Origin: Paracoccus sediminilitoris | GTDB lineage: Bacteria; Pseudomonadota; Alphaproteobacteria; Rhodobacterales; Rhodobacteraceae | Length of the DNA: 64,000 bases | Assembly (NCBI RefSeq): GCF_003259195.1 | Contig: NZ_QJPK01000002.1 | Location: forward strand, 62,001-126,000 | Direction: 5' to 3' | Shown here: positions 56,229 to 64,000 of the stretch, piece after piece | Position numbering within the stretch: position 1 is the first letter of the stretch | Layout: each line of letters starts with the position of its first letter | Notes under the pieces: generated by a model | What the model was told of the DNA's origin: nothing | What the model saw: the letters and a program-made list of their open reading frames with translations, nothing else | Databases searched by the model: none | Position numbers and translations under genes: made by a program

Positions 56229-57464
56229 ATGGCCCAAAGAACCCTTGATCAGAAATTGGCGATCCTGTCGGACGCGGCGAAATACGACGCATCCTGCGCC
56301 TCCAGCGGGACGACGCGCCGCGATTCGCGGTCGGGGGGTATCGGCTCGGCGGGGGGGACGGGAATCTGCCATGCCTATACGCCGGACGGGCGCTGCATCA
56401 GCCTGCTGAAGATCCTGATGACGAATTTCTGCATCTATGACTGCGCCTATTGCATCAACCGGGTCAGCAGTAATGTCGAACGCGCGCGGTTTTCCCCCGA
56501 AGAGGTCGTGAACCTGACGCTGGAATTCTATCGCCGCAACATGATCGAGGGTTTGTTCCTGTCATCGGGCATCATCCGCAGCCCCGATCAGACCATGGGC
56601 GACATGGTCCGCATCGCGAAGATGCTGCGGGTCGATCACGGCTTCAAAGGTTACATCCATCTGAAGACCATCCCCGACGCCGGTGCAGAACTGGTGGCCG
56701 AGGCCGGGCTTTATGCCGACCGCCTGTCGGTGAATGTCGAACTGCCGCAGGATGCCAGCCTTCGCCAGCTGGCCCCTGAAAAGCGCCCCGAAACCATCCG
56801 CGCCGCCATGGCCGATGTCCGTCTGGGCCGCGAGGCCGCCAAGGAAAAAACCTTTACCGGCAAGCGCCCGCCGCGCTTTGCCCCCGCCGGTCAATCGACG
56901 CAGATGATCATCGGGGCGGATGCGGCGACGGATCGGGACATCCTGAAGACCTCGTCGAACCTCTATTCGGGCTATCATCTGAAGCGGGTCTATTATTCGG
57001 CCTTCAGCCCTATTCCAGATGCCTCTGCAGCGCTGCCGCTGATCAAGCCGCCCTTGATGCGCGAACACCGTCTGTATCAGGCCGACTGGCTGATGCGCTT
57101 TTACGGCTTCGACGCCGAGGAGATCGGCGCGGCCCATCCTTCGGGCAATCTGGACCTGGCCGTGGACCCCAAGCTGGCTTGGGCCTTGGCGAACCGGGGG
57201 CAGTTTCCCGTCGATGTGCGCAACGCTTCCCGTGACATGCTGCTGCGGGTGCCGGGTTTCGGCACCAAGACCGTGGGCCGCATCTTGGCCGCCCGGCGCA
57301 GCGGTGCGTTGCGCTATGCCGATCTGTTGCGAATGGGGGCGATCATGTCCAAAGCGAAGCCCTTCGTGACGCTGCCTGACTGGCATCCCGGCGCGCTGAC
57401 CGACAGCGATAGCCTGCGCGCCCGCTTTGCCCCTGCACCCGAACAGCTGTCGCTGTTTGGATGA
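56229..57464 (+). CDS. Putative DNA modification/repair radical SAM protein
   Basis: 411 residues from ATG 56229 (MAQRTLDQK). The radical SAM cluster motif CIYDCAYC (~res 76-83) is preceded by TPDGRCISLLKILMTNF. A helix-hairpin-helix-like stretch (LLRVPGFGTKTVGRILAAR, ~res 338-356) near the C-terminus suggests DNA contact. This is the family annotated as putative DNA modification/repair radical SAM protein, which co-occurs with the DUF4130-UdgX gene that overlaps it by 4 nt. A LexA box in front indicates damage induction. Reaction unknown. Confidence 0.9.
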   Translation: MAQRTLDQKLAILSDAAKYDASCASSGTTRRDSRSGGIGSAGGTGICHAYTPDGRCISLLKILMTNFCIYDCAYCINRVSSNVERARFSPEEVVNLTLEFYRRNMIEGLFLSSGIIRSPDQTMGDMVRIAKMLRVDHGFKGYIHLKTIPDAGAELVAEAGLYADRLSVNVELPQDASLRQLAPEKRPETIRAAMADVRLGREAAKEKTFTGKRPPRFAPAGQSTQMIIGADAATDRDILKTSSNLYSGYHLKRVYYSAFSPIPDASAALPLIKPPLMREHRLYQADWLMRFYGFDAEEIGAAHPSGNLDLAVDPKLAWALANRGQFPVDVRNASRDMLLRVPGFGTKTVGRILAARRSGALRYADLLRMGAIMSKAKPFVTLPDWHPGALTDSDSLRARFAPAPEQLSLFG

Positions 57465-58885
57465 TCCGGGTCGATCTGCCCCGTTTCGACCGGTTCGAGG
57501 CATGGCGCGACGCCGCCCGCGCTCTGGTCGGCGCGGGCATCGCCCCCGACCGCATCACTTGGGCCGACACCGATGCGCCTGCCGATCTGTTTGGCAGCGA
57601 CCCGATGCCGCCGGCGGGCAATGCCAAGGTCAAGGCGACCAAGGATTATTTGACACTGGCCCGCACCGTCGCCAACCATTCCGACCCTGAACGATGGTCT
57701 CTGATCTATGCCGCACTGTGGCGCGCCCAATCCGATCGCGGCTTTCTGGACAACCCTGCCGATCCGCTGATGGACCGGCTGAACCGGCTGGCGAAATCCG
57801 TGCGCCGCGACATCCACAAGATGCATGCTTTCGTGCGGTTCCACGAACTGCCCTCGGACGGTCCGCGCCGCAGCTTCGGCGCCTGGTTCGAGCCTGAGCA
57901 TCTGATTCTGCAGGCCGCCACACCGTTCTTTGCCAAGCGTTTCGCCGACATGGACTGGCTGATCGCCACACCCGAAGGCATCGCCCGCTTTACCGGCGAT
58001 GCCATCGCCTATGACCCGCCCGCGCCCCGTCCCGACCTGCCGCCAGATGCCAATCACGGTTTGTGGCAGACCTATTTCGCCAACATCTTCAATCCGGCGC
58101 GCATCAAGACCAACGCCATGCGGTCCGAGATGCCGATCAAATACTGGAAGAATCTGCCCGAAACGCACCTGATCCCGCAGATGCTGGCCGACGCGCCCCG
58201 TCGCGTGCAGGCAATGCGCGACGCGGGCGCCAGCGATGCGCCCGCCTTTGCCGCCAGGGTCACGGCCCGCATCCGCCAGCCTGCGCAGGACACGCCCCCC
58301 GAAACGCTGGCGCAGGCCCAGGACCAGGCCGCCCGCTGCACACGGTGCGAGCTGTGCCATGCCGCGACCCAGACCGTCTGGGGGCAGGGCGATCCCGATG
58401 CCCGCCTGATGCTGGTGGGCGAGGCGCCGGGCGATCAGGAGGATCTGTCCGGGCGCCCCTTTGTGGGTCCCGCGGGACAGCTGCTGCGCCAGACCATGGC
58501 CCAGGCCGATATCGACCCCGACAAATCTTGGCTGACCAATGCGGTCAAGCATTTCCGCTTTACCCCCCGCGGCAAGCGCCGGATGCACCAGACGCCGGAC
58601 CGGCCCCATATCGAACAGTGCCGCTGGTGGTTGGGGATCGAACGCGGCTTTGTCGCCCCCGACCTGACCGTGGCCTTGGGGGCGACGGCGGCCTTCGCGC
58701 TGACGGGTGACAGGACGCCTCTGACGCCGCGCCGGGGCAGGGTGCAGGCCGGGCTGGATGGCGGGCCGGTGCTGATCACATGGCATCCCAGCCTGATCCT
58801 GCGCCTGCCCGATGATCGCGCGGCGGCGGCGCGGGCCGAACTGCTGGAGGACCTGCGGCAGGCGGGGCGGATGCTGGCGGCGTGA
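57461..58885 (+). CDS. udgX: DUF4130-UdgX fusion, uracil-DNA-binding glycosylase-type repair protein
   Basis: 474 residues in two parts. Residues ~1-235 are DUF4130 (DIHKMHAFVRFHEL, then FEPEHLILQAATPFFAKRFADM). Residues ~285-474 are a UdgX-family uracil-DNA glycosylase: cluster cysteines C-x2-C (CTRCELC), motif GEAPGDQEDLSGRPFVGPAG, and the R-loop KRRMHQTP with the His that links covalently to DNA in UdgX. The C-terminal motif HPSLILR is the second catalytic region. It is coupled to the radical SAM gene and so is predicted to be SOS-induced. It converges with glutaminase. Confidence 0.92.
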   Translation: MIRVDLPRFDRFEAWRDAARALVGAGIAPDRITWADTDAPADLFGSDPMPPAGNAKVKATKDYLTLARTVANHSDPERWSLIYAALWRAQSDRGFLDNPADPLMDRLNRLAKSVRRDIHKMHAFVRFHELPSDGPRRSFGAWFEPEHLILQAATPFFAKRFADMDWLIATPEGIARFTGDAIAYDPPAPRPDLPPDANHGLWQTYFANIFNPARIKTNAMRSEMPIKYWKNLPETHLIPQMLADAPRRVQAMRDAGASDAPAFAARVTARIRQPAQDTPPETLAQAQDQAARCTRCELCHAATQTVWGQGDPDARLMLVGEAPGDQEDLSGRPFVGPAGQLLRQTMAQADIDPDKSWLTNAVKHFRFTPRGKRRMHQTPDRPHIEQCRWWLGIERGFVAPDLTVALGATAAFALTGDRTPLTPRRGRVQAGLDGGPVLITWHPSLILRLPDDRAAAARAELLEDLRQAGRMLAA

Positions 58886-58889
58886 CGCC

Positions 58890-59807
58890 CTAGCCGAAGA
58901 CCGACCAGCCGGTGAATTCCGCCAGTTTCTCGGCGGCCAAAGTGCCGGCGCGCGAATTGCCCCAGCCATCCAGCCCCGGCGACCAGATCGCGATCGAGGC
59001 CCGCCCCGGCGCGATGACCAGCAACCCGCCGCCAACGCCTGATTTCGCGGGCAATCCCACGCGAAAGGCGAAGTTGCCCGACCCGTCATATTGCCCGCAG
59101 GTCATCATCAGCGCGTTGATGCGCCGCTGCTTGACGCGCGACAGCAGGCCCGGCGCACAATCCAGGCCCGCGATGACGCGGCCCGCGCGGGCCAGCTGGA
59201 TGCAGGACATCTCGATTGCGCATTGGTGGTAATAGGTGCCGGTCACATGCGTTGGCGGGTTCTTCAGATTGCCGAAGCTGCGCAGGTAGTGGGCCAGGGC
59301 CGCGTTCCTGTGACCGTTGGCGGCCTCTGATTTGGCCACCGCCTTGTCGATGTGAATGTCGTCATCCTCGCCGGCGCTGCGCAGAAAGCCGATCACCTCG
59401 GACAGGGCCTGACGGGGGCTGCGGCCGGTCAGCAATTCGTCGGTCACGACCAGCGCGCCCGCGTTGATGAAGGGGTTCCGGGGCCGGCCCTTTTCCTGCT
59501 CCAGCAGCAGGATCGAATCGAACCGATCGCCCGAGGGTTCGCGCCCCACCCGCAGCCACAGCTGTTCCCCGATGCGCCCCAGCACGCAGGCCAGGGCGAA
59601 GACCTTGCTGACCGATTGGATCGAAAACGGCTGATCCGCCTGGCCCGCCGTCAGGACATTGCCATCGGCGGTGGCGACCGCGATGCCGAACTGGGCGGGG
59701 TCGATGCGGCCCAGTTCGGGAATGTAATCGGCCACCTTGCCCCAGTTGCCGCCCGCGCGAATATCGCGGTCCAAGCCTGTCAGGAATTCCCCCAGATCGC
59801 CGGTCAT
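58890..59807 (-). CDS. glsA: Glutaminase
   Basis: 305 residues, beta-lactamase-like fold. The SxxK motif SVSKVF (~res 66), [15 protein letters not shown] (~res 110-124), [11 protein letters not shown] (~res 200) and [13 protein letters not shown] (~res 260) define bacterial glutaminase A. It hydrolyses glutamine to glutamate and ammonia in the cytoplasm. Single gene, ending 4 nt from udgX. Confidence 0.95.
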   Translation of the reverse strand: MTGDLGEFLTGLDRDIRAGGNWGKVADYIPELGRIDPAQFGIAVATADGNVLTAGQADQPFSIQSVSKVFALACVLGRIGEQLWLRVGREPSGDRFDSILLLEQEKGRPRNPFINAGALVVTDELLTGRSPRQALSEVIGFLRSAGEDDDIHIDKAVAKSEAANGHRNAALAHYLRSFGNLKNPPTHVTGTYYHQCAIEMSCIQLARAGRVIAGLDCAPGLLSRVKQRRINALMMTCGQYDGSGNFAFRVGLPAKSGVGGGLLVIAPGRASIAIWSPGLDGWGNSRAGTLAAEKLAEFTGWSVFG

Positions 59808-59864
59808 GCTGCCCCCCTTCGCCTTGCGGCAAGGCTATGGCGTGAAAGCGGCCTTGTGAAAAGG

Positions 59865-61088
59865 CTAAAGCGGGCGTCCGGTCAGCAGGCGCGGCATCGG
59901 GTCGACCGACAGCCCCGCCGCCTGCCGCATGAAGCCGCGACGCAGGGCGGGTAGGGCCGTGACCATGCCCATGCCAAGGCCCCTGACGGCGGAAACCACG
60001 GGATTGTCCGTCGCGAACAGCCGGTTCACCCCGTCCATCCCAAGCGCCAGCGCGGTGGCATCGAAACGCCGCCAGAATTGGTATCGCTGCAGGACCAGCT
60101 CCGATCCGATATCCTCGCCACGGCGGGTGGCTTCGACCAGCACCTGCGCCAAGGCGGCCACGTCGCGCAGGCCCAGATTCAGCCCCTGACCCGCGATGGG
60201 ATGCACCCCATGGGCCGCATCGCCCACCAGCGCCACCCGCGCGACGGCATAGCGGTCGGCGAGCGACAGGCTGAGCGGATAGGAGAACCGCCCCCCCGCC
60301 AGTGCGATATCACCCAGGAAATCGCCGAAACGCGGGCGCAGGACCTTCAGGAAATCGTCATCGTCCAGCTGCAGGATCGCCTGCGCATTGGCCTGCGTTT
60401 CCGACCAGACGACGCTGCTGCGGTTGCCGGGCAGGGGCAGGATTGCCAGGGGCCCGGTGGCCATGAAATACTGCTGCGCGATGCCGTCATGCGGCAGGTC
60501 GTGATCGATGGCCGCGACCAACGCCGTCTGGCCGTAATCCCAGCCCCGCCGCGTGATGCCCGCCCGTTTCGCGACCCCCGATCCGCGCCCGTCGGCCCCC
60601 ACCAGCACGCGCGCCCGCATGGTGCCGCCATCCGACAGGGTGACGGTGACGCCCGCATGATCGACCTGCTGACCCGTCACGGCGACGCCCGGCAGATGGG
60701 TGACGCGCCCCGTCATCGCCCCAAGCAGCGCCTTGTAGAGGAACCGATCCTCCAGCATGTGGCCGACGGGGCCTTCCTCGGTCTCGGCGCTGTCGAAATG
60801 CAGAAAGAACGGCGCGGCCCCGTCGCCGGGACGTCCCTGCGACGCCTTGACTTGTCGGATCGGCTGGCTGTCGGCGGCCAGCCCGTCCCACAGCCCAAGC
60901 GCCTTCAGCAGCCGTTGGGACGACACCGCCAGCGCGTAGGCCCGCCCGTCGAAGCTGTCGGTGGCGCGGGCATCGGCGGGGCGTGGGTCCACCACTGCCA
61001 CGCTCAACCCGGCTTGGGCCAGCGCAAGGGCCAGCGCGGGGCCGTTCAACCCGCCCCCGGCAATCAGCACATCATGCGTCTTTGTCAT
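59865..61088 (-). CDS. UbiH/VisC-type FAD-dependent hydroxylase (ubiquinone biosynthesis)
   Basis: 407 residues from ATG 61088 (MTKTHDVLIAGGGLNGPALA). The FAD GxGxxG-type N-terminus, DGRGSGVAKRAGI (~res 165, middle motif) and GDAAHGVHPIAGQGLNLGLRDVAALA (~res 285-310) identify the UbiH/Coq6/VisC hydroxylases of ubiquinone ring synthesis. Which ring position is modified cannot be told. It overlaps the epimerase-like gene by 17 nt, so the two are co-transcribed. Confidence 0.88.
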   Translation of the reverse strand: MTKTHDVLIAGGGLNGPALALALAQAGLSVAVVDPRPADARATDSFDGRAYALAVSSQRLLKALGLWDGLAADSQPIRQVKASQGRPGDGAAPFFLHFDSAETEEGPVGHMLEDRFLYKALLGAMTGRVTHLPGVAVTGQQVDHAGVTVTLSDGGTMRARVLVGADGRGSGVAKRAGITRRGWDYGQTALVAAIDHDLPHDGIAQQYFMATGPLAILPLPGNRSSVVWSETQANAQAILQLDDDDFLKVLRPRFGDFLGDIALAGGRFSYPLSLSLADRYAVARVALVGDAAHGVHPIAGQGLNLGLRDVAALAQVLVEATRRGEDIGSELVLQRYQFWRRFDATALALGMDGVNRLFATDNPVVSAVRGLGMGMVTALPALRRGFMRQAAGLSVDPMPRLLTGRPL

Positions 61089-61977
61089 GTCGCGATCCTT
61101 GCATGGGGCGGTGTGATGCGCCGTCGGTTGTTTCGCTGGCCAGCAGGGCGGCCAGCCCGCTGCGGTAATCGGGGTAAAGCAGCCGGACACCCAACTGCGT
61201 CTTGATGCGGTCGTTCCGCACCCGCTTGCTGTCGGCATAGAACGATCGCGCCATGGGCGACATGTCGGCCTGATCGAAGGGCACCGCCGGGGGCAGGGGC
61301 ATGCCCAGCAGATGCGCGGCATGGGCGATCACGTCCTGGGGCGGTGCGGGATCGTCGTCGCAGAGGTTGAAGACGTCGCCCACGTCAGGCTGCAGGATCG
61401 AGGCCAGCAGCACCTGCGCGATATCATCCGCATGGATGCGCGAAAACACCTGTCCGGGCTTGATGATGCGGCGCGCGGTGCCGTCCAGAACCTTGCGGAA
61501 GGGGCCGCGGCCGGGGCCATAGATGCCCGCCAGCCGGAAGATCTTCAGCGGCAGGTGGTGGTCGCGAGCCAGGGCCTGCCAGTCGGCCTCGGCCCGGATG
61601 CGGGCCTGGCCACGCGGGCCGCTGCCGTCCAGCACGCTGTCCTCGTCCACCCAACCGCCGTCACGGTCGCCATAGACCCCGGTGGTGGAGAGGTATCCCA
61701 GCCAGCGCGGGCGCGCAGCGGCCAAGGCGTCGCGGAAATCGGCCAGCACCGGATCGCCTCCTTCGCCGGGCGCGGCCGATACCAGGATTGCATCCGCCCG
61801 CGCGATGGCGTCCAGCAGGGGCTGGCGTGGTCCCGGCCACAACAGGGGCTGCGCGCCCGCATCCGCCACGCGCGCCAGATCGCCGCGCGTCGTGCCCGTG
61901 ACATTCCAGCCCCGCGCCCGCAACAGCGGCGTCAGGTGGCTGGCCGAGTAGCCGTGACCGAAAACAAGCATTTCCAT
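61072..61977 (-). CDS. NAD(P)-binding SDR-like epimerase/dehydratase family protein
   Basis: 301 residues from ATG 61977 (MEMLVFGHGYSASHL). The nucleotide-binding loop is GHGYSASHLTPLL; YLSTTGVYGDRDGGWVDEDS and FRLAGIYGPGRGPFRKVL are typical of extended SDR proteins of the YeeZ type. No classical YxxxK pair is obvious, as in several atypical SDRs. Substrate unknown. A further upstream extension was rejected because it overlaps the divergent amn promoter region. Confidence 0.8.
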   Translation of the reverse strand: MEMLVFGHGYSASHLTPLLRARGWNVTGTTRGDLARVADAGAQPLLWPGPRQPLLDAIARADAILVSAAPGEGGDPVLADFRDALAAARPRWLGYLSTTGVYGDRDGGWVDEDSVLDGSGPRGQARIRAEADWQALARDHHLPLKIFRLAGIYGPGRGPFRKVLDGTARRIIKPGQVFSRIHADDIAQVLLASILQPDVGDVFNLCDDDPAPPQDVIAHAAHLLGMPLPPAVPFDQADMSPMARSFYADSKRVRNDRIKTQLGVRLLYPDYRSGLAALLASETTDGASHRPMQGSRHDKDA

Positions 61978-62074
61978 GACGCTATCGTAACCCTGCCGTT
62001 CGGGCAGCGCCAGACGCTTGCCTGTCGCAGGCGGTGCTGGCAGGCTTTGTGCAATCACAAGGACATAAAGCACC

Positions 62075-63559
62075 ATGACAACGGATTCCCGCTTCCTGCC
62101 GGTCGAAAGCCCCGAAACGCCCACCCGCCGCGAATTCACCGACGCCGCCGAGGCCATCGCCTATCTGAGCAGCCTTTACGACCAGGCGACGGGGTTCCTG
62201 CTGGACAACTTCACCCGCATCCTGGAGGGCGACCAGCCGACCGCGCGCTATCGCGCCTTCTATCCGGAAATCCGCCTGACGGTCCCGACCCATACCAAGA
62301 CCGATTCCCGCCTGTCCTTCGGCCATGTGGTCCAACCCGGCAGCTATGCCACCACCATCACCCGTCCGGACCTGTTCCGGAACTATCTGATCGAACAGGT
62401 GGGCCTGCTGATCCGCAACCACGGGGTGCCGGTGCGCATCGGGCTGTCGGACACGCCGATGCCGGTGCATTTCGCCGTCGCCTCGAACAGCGACTTGGCG
62501 GTGCCGCAGGAAGGCGTGCTGGCCTTTTCGCTGCGCGACGTCTTCGATGTGCCGGACCTGAACAGCATGAACGACGACATCGTCAACGGCATGGCGGCGC
62601 CGCTGCCCGACGGGACGCAGTACCTGGCGCCCTTCACCGCGCAGCGCGTCGATTATTCGCTGGCGCGGCTGTCGCATTACACCGCCACCGCCCCCGAGCA
62701 TTTCCAGAACTTCGTACTGTTCACCAACTATCAGTTCTATGTCGACGAATTCGAGGCCTATGCCCGCCGCGTCCTGGCCGATCCGGATGCGGGCTATACC
62801 GGCTTTGTCGCGCCGGGAAATCAGGAAATCACCACCGCGGACGGCCAGATCGCGCCGCTGTCCAAGATGCCGCAGATGCCCACCTATCACCTGAAGCGCG
62901 CCGACGGGCAGGGGATCACGCTGGTCAATATCGGCGTGGGGCCTTCGAACGCCAAGACCGCGACCGACCATATCGCGGTCCTGCGCCCCCATGCCTGGCT
63001 GATGGTCGGCCATTGCGCGGGGTTGCGAAACAGCCAGTCCCTGGGCGATTTCGTCTTGGCCCATGCCTATCTGCGCGAGGATCACGTCCTGGACGACGAC
63101 CTGCCCGTCTGGGTGCCCATCCCCGCCCTGGCCGAGGTACAGGTCGCCCTGCAGGAGGCCGTGGCCGAGGTCACCCGCCTGGAAGGGTACGAGCTGAAGC
63201 GCATCATGCGCACCGGCACCGTGGCCACCATCGACAACCGCAACTGGGAATTGCGCGACCATTCCGGCCCCGTCCACCGTCTGTCGCTGTCGCGCGCCGT
63301 CGCGCTGGACATGGAAAGCGCCACCATCGCGGCGAACGGGTTCCGGTTTCGCGTTCCCTATGGCACGCTCTTGTGCGTCAGCGACAAGCCGCTGCATGGC
63401 GAACTGAAATTGCCTGGCATGGCTACGGATTTCTATCGCACCCAAGTCGCCAATCATCTGCTGATCGGGATCCGGGCGATGGAAAAGCTGCGGGGCATGC
63501 CGCTGGAAAAGATCCATTCGCGCAAATTGCGCTCATTCAGCGAGACGGCCTTCCTGTAA
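62075..63559 (+). CDS. amn: AMP nucleosidase
   Basis: 494 residues, usual length for Amn. The N-terminal regulatory part includes YRAFYPEIRLTVPT and HFAVASNSDLAVPQ. The C-terminal nucleosidase domain has VNIGVGPSNAKTATDHIAVLRPHAWLMVGHCAGLR (~res 287-321) and DMESATIAANGFRFRVPYGTLLCVSDKPLHGE (~res 408-439), whose Glu-Ser and Asp residues match the phosphorylase-type active site. It splits AMP to adenine and ribose 5-phosphate in purine salvage. It is divergent from the SDR gene. Confidence 0.95.
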   Translation: MTTDSRFLPVESPETPTRREFTDAAEAIAYLSSLYDQATGFLLDNFTRILEGDQPTARYRAFYPEIRLTVPTHTKTDSRLSFGHVVQPGSYATTITRPDLFRNYLIEQVGLLIRNHGVPVRIGLSDTPMPVHFAVASNSDLAVPQEGVLAFSLRDVFDVPDLNSMNDDIVNGMAAPLPDGTQYLAPFTAQRVDYSLARLSHYTATAPEHFQNFVLFTNYQFYVDEFEAYARRVLADPDAGYTGFVAPGNQEITTADGQIAPLSKMPQMPTYHLKRADGQGITLVNIGVGPSNAKTATDHIAVLRPHAWLMVGHCAGLRNSQSLGDFVLAHAYLREDHVLDDDLPVWVPIPALAEVQVALQEAVAEVTRLEGYELKRIMRTGTVATIDNRNWELRDHSGPVHRLSLSRAVALDMESATIAANGFRFRVPYGTLLCVSDKPLHGELKLPGMATDFYRTQVANHLLIGIRAMEKLRGMPLEKIHSRKLRSFSETAFL

Positions 63560-63603
63560 GGCGGCCTTCGGACGCGGGTTTCCGCAGGTTGGGCGAAAAA
63601 GGC

Positions 63604-63632
63604 TTGAACTGCTCGACAAAACCGTGTGTAGC
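63604..63632 (+). promoter_or_regulatory. Possible sigma-70-type promoter of the HU gene
   Basis: TTGAAC (63604-63609) and TGTAGC (63627-63632) are 17 nt apart, 65 nt upstream of the HU ATG. The -35 half matches fairly well, the -10 half poorly. Confidence 0.3.
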
Positions 63633-63697
63633 AGGCGATATGCCGCAAAAGGCGCAATATTTGGGCCCCGTCGGAACAGGGCAAGAGGAGACAGACC

Positions 63698-63997
63698 ATG
63701 ACTACGGCTGCTGCAAAACCGATGACCAAAACCCAACTGGTGGCGACGCTCGCCGAGGAAATGGGTTCGGACAAGAAGTCGGCTTCGGCCGCACTGGATG
63801 CGATCGTGGCGATCGTCACGCGCGAAGTCGCTGGCGGCGGCGCCGTGACCCTGCCGGGCATCGGCAAGATCGCCTGCCGTGCCCGCCCCGAGCGTCAGGT
63901 GCGTAACCCGCAGACCCAGGAAATGATGACCAAGCCTGCCGACAAGCAGGTCAAGGTGACCATCGCCAAGGCCCTGAAGGACAGCGTCAACAGCTGA
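63698..63997 (+). CDS. HU family DNA-binding protein
   Basis: 99 residues, preceded by a GAGGAG ribosome-binding site. TKTQLVATLAEEMGSDKKSASAALDAIVAIVTREV forms the helical body. GIGKIACRARPERQVRNPQTQEMMTKPADKQVKV contains the beta-arm with the R-N-P motif that intercalates DNA, and the C-terminal helix ends at KDSVNS. It is a nucleoid protein of the HU/IHF family; the family member (HU versus IHF) is more HU-like. It ends three bases before the window end. Confidence 0.92.
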   Translation: MTTAAAKPMTKTQLVATLAEEMGSDKKSASAALDAIVAIVTREVAGGGAVTLPGIGKIACRARPERQVRNPQTQEMMTKPADKQVKVTIAKALKDSVNS

Positions 63998-64000
63998 TCC

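Noticed and set aside
57314..59089. 591-residue open frame on the minus strand opposite udgX
   Set aside because: Antisense to a gene with clear UdgX and DUF4130 motifs; composition typical of a high-GC shadow.
61312..63906. 864-residue open frame on the plus strand across the SDR gene end and amn
   Set aside because: It is a GC-driven frame overlapping well-supported genes, and its protein is Arg/Gly/Pro-rich with no domain.

Overview
The window is a GC-rich chromosomal segment of an alphaproteobacterium of the Rhodobacterales, most likely Paracoccus or a close relative. The clues are conserved gene families and order: hemJ-rho-mnmE-mnmG-rsmG-parA-parB followed by hemW-rdgB-rph and hrcA-grpE, the NepR/EcfG/PhyR general stress response, and a Paracoccus-style methylotrophy block (gfa, class III alcohol dehydrogenase, fghA, xoxF, cytochrome c, xoxJ). 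No rRNA, tRNA, CRISPR array, transposase or prophage gene was recognised.

Layout. 1-2.8 kb: the end of a probable DUF2125 protein, pmbA/tldE and a cysQ-like phosphatase. 2.8-7.1 kb: three neighbouring genes broken by frameshifts (SARP-like TPR regulator, PAP2/vanadium haloperoxidase-type enzyme, subtilisin-like peptidase). 7.2-11.3 kb: a paraquat-inducible (pqiAABC-type) lipid-trafficking operon. 11.3-14.9 kb: the general stress response locus (HWE/HisKA_2 kinase, ecfG, nepR, divergent phyR) with a visible EcfG-type promoter. 14.9-18.0 kb: yihY/brkB, dnaQ, coaE, aroE. 17.96-18.47 kb: a gene-free stretch with several DnaA boxes and an AT-rich core, interpreted as the chromosomal origin (oriC). 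18.5-25.7 kb: hemJ, rho, mnmE, mnmG, rsmG, parA, parB, with three parS centromere sites inside or at the edges of mnmG and rsmG. 25.8-30.4 kb: ybaN-like, hemW, rdgB, rph, hrcA, grpE.

30.5-45.6 kb is a C1-oxidation region. XoxF oxidises methanol (its active site has the extra Asp of lanthanide enzymes) and passes electrons to the neighbouring cytochrome c. Formaldehyde is then handled through glutathione by Gfa, the class III alcohol dehydrogenase and S-formylglutathione hydrolase. A ClpP-like protease and a GNAT acetyltransferase sit inside this operon. Downstream are PQQ-associated periplasmic proteins and an ABC-transporter operon (binding protein, beta-propeller, acidic-tract protein, ATPase, permease, exported protein). 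Its gene content resembles the lanthanide-uptake loci lut (Methylorubrum) and pedA1A2BC (Pseudomonas putida), so a role in lanthanide supply to XoxF is the leading hypothesis.

45.6-52.5 kb: a surface-glycan cluster with UDP-galactopyranose mutase, two galactofuranosyltransferase-like GT2 enzymes, a GT4 enzyme and two sulfotransferase-like proteins. 52.6-64.0 kb: tandem HAD acid phosphatases, an MFS transporter, lolA, an SOS-box-preceded radical SAM/UdgX DNA-repair pair, glutaminase, a UbiH-type hydroxylase, an epimerase-like protein, AMP nucleosidase and an HU-type protein. Most operons are tightly packed with 4-nt ATGA overlaps. The most noteworthy items are the origin plus parS group, the lanthanide-type ABC cluster with its acidic-tract protein, the ClpP-like protease in the formaldehyde operon, and the LexA-box-controlled radical SAM/UdgX pair.
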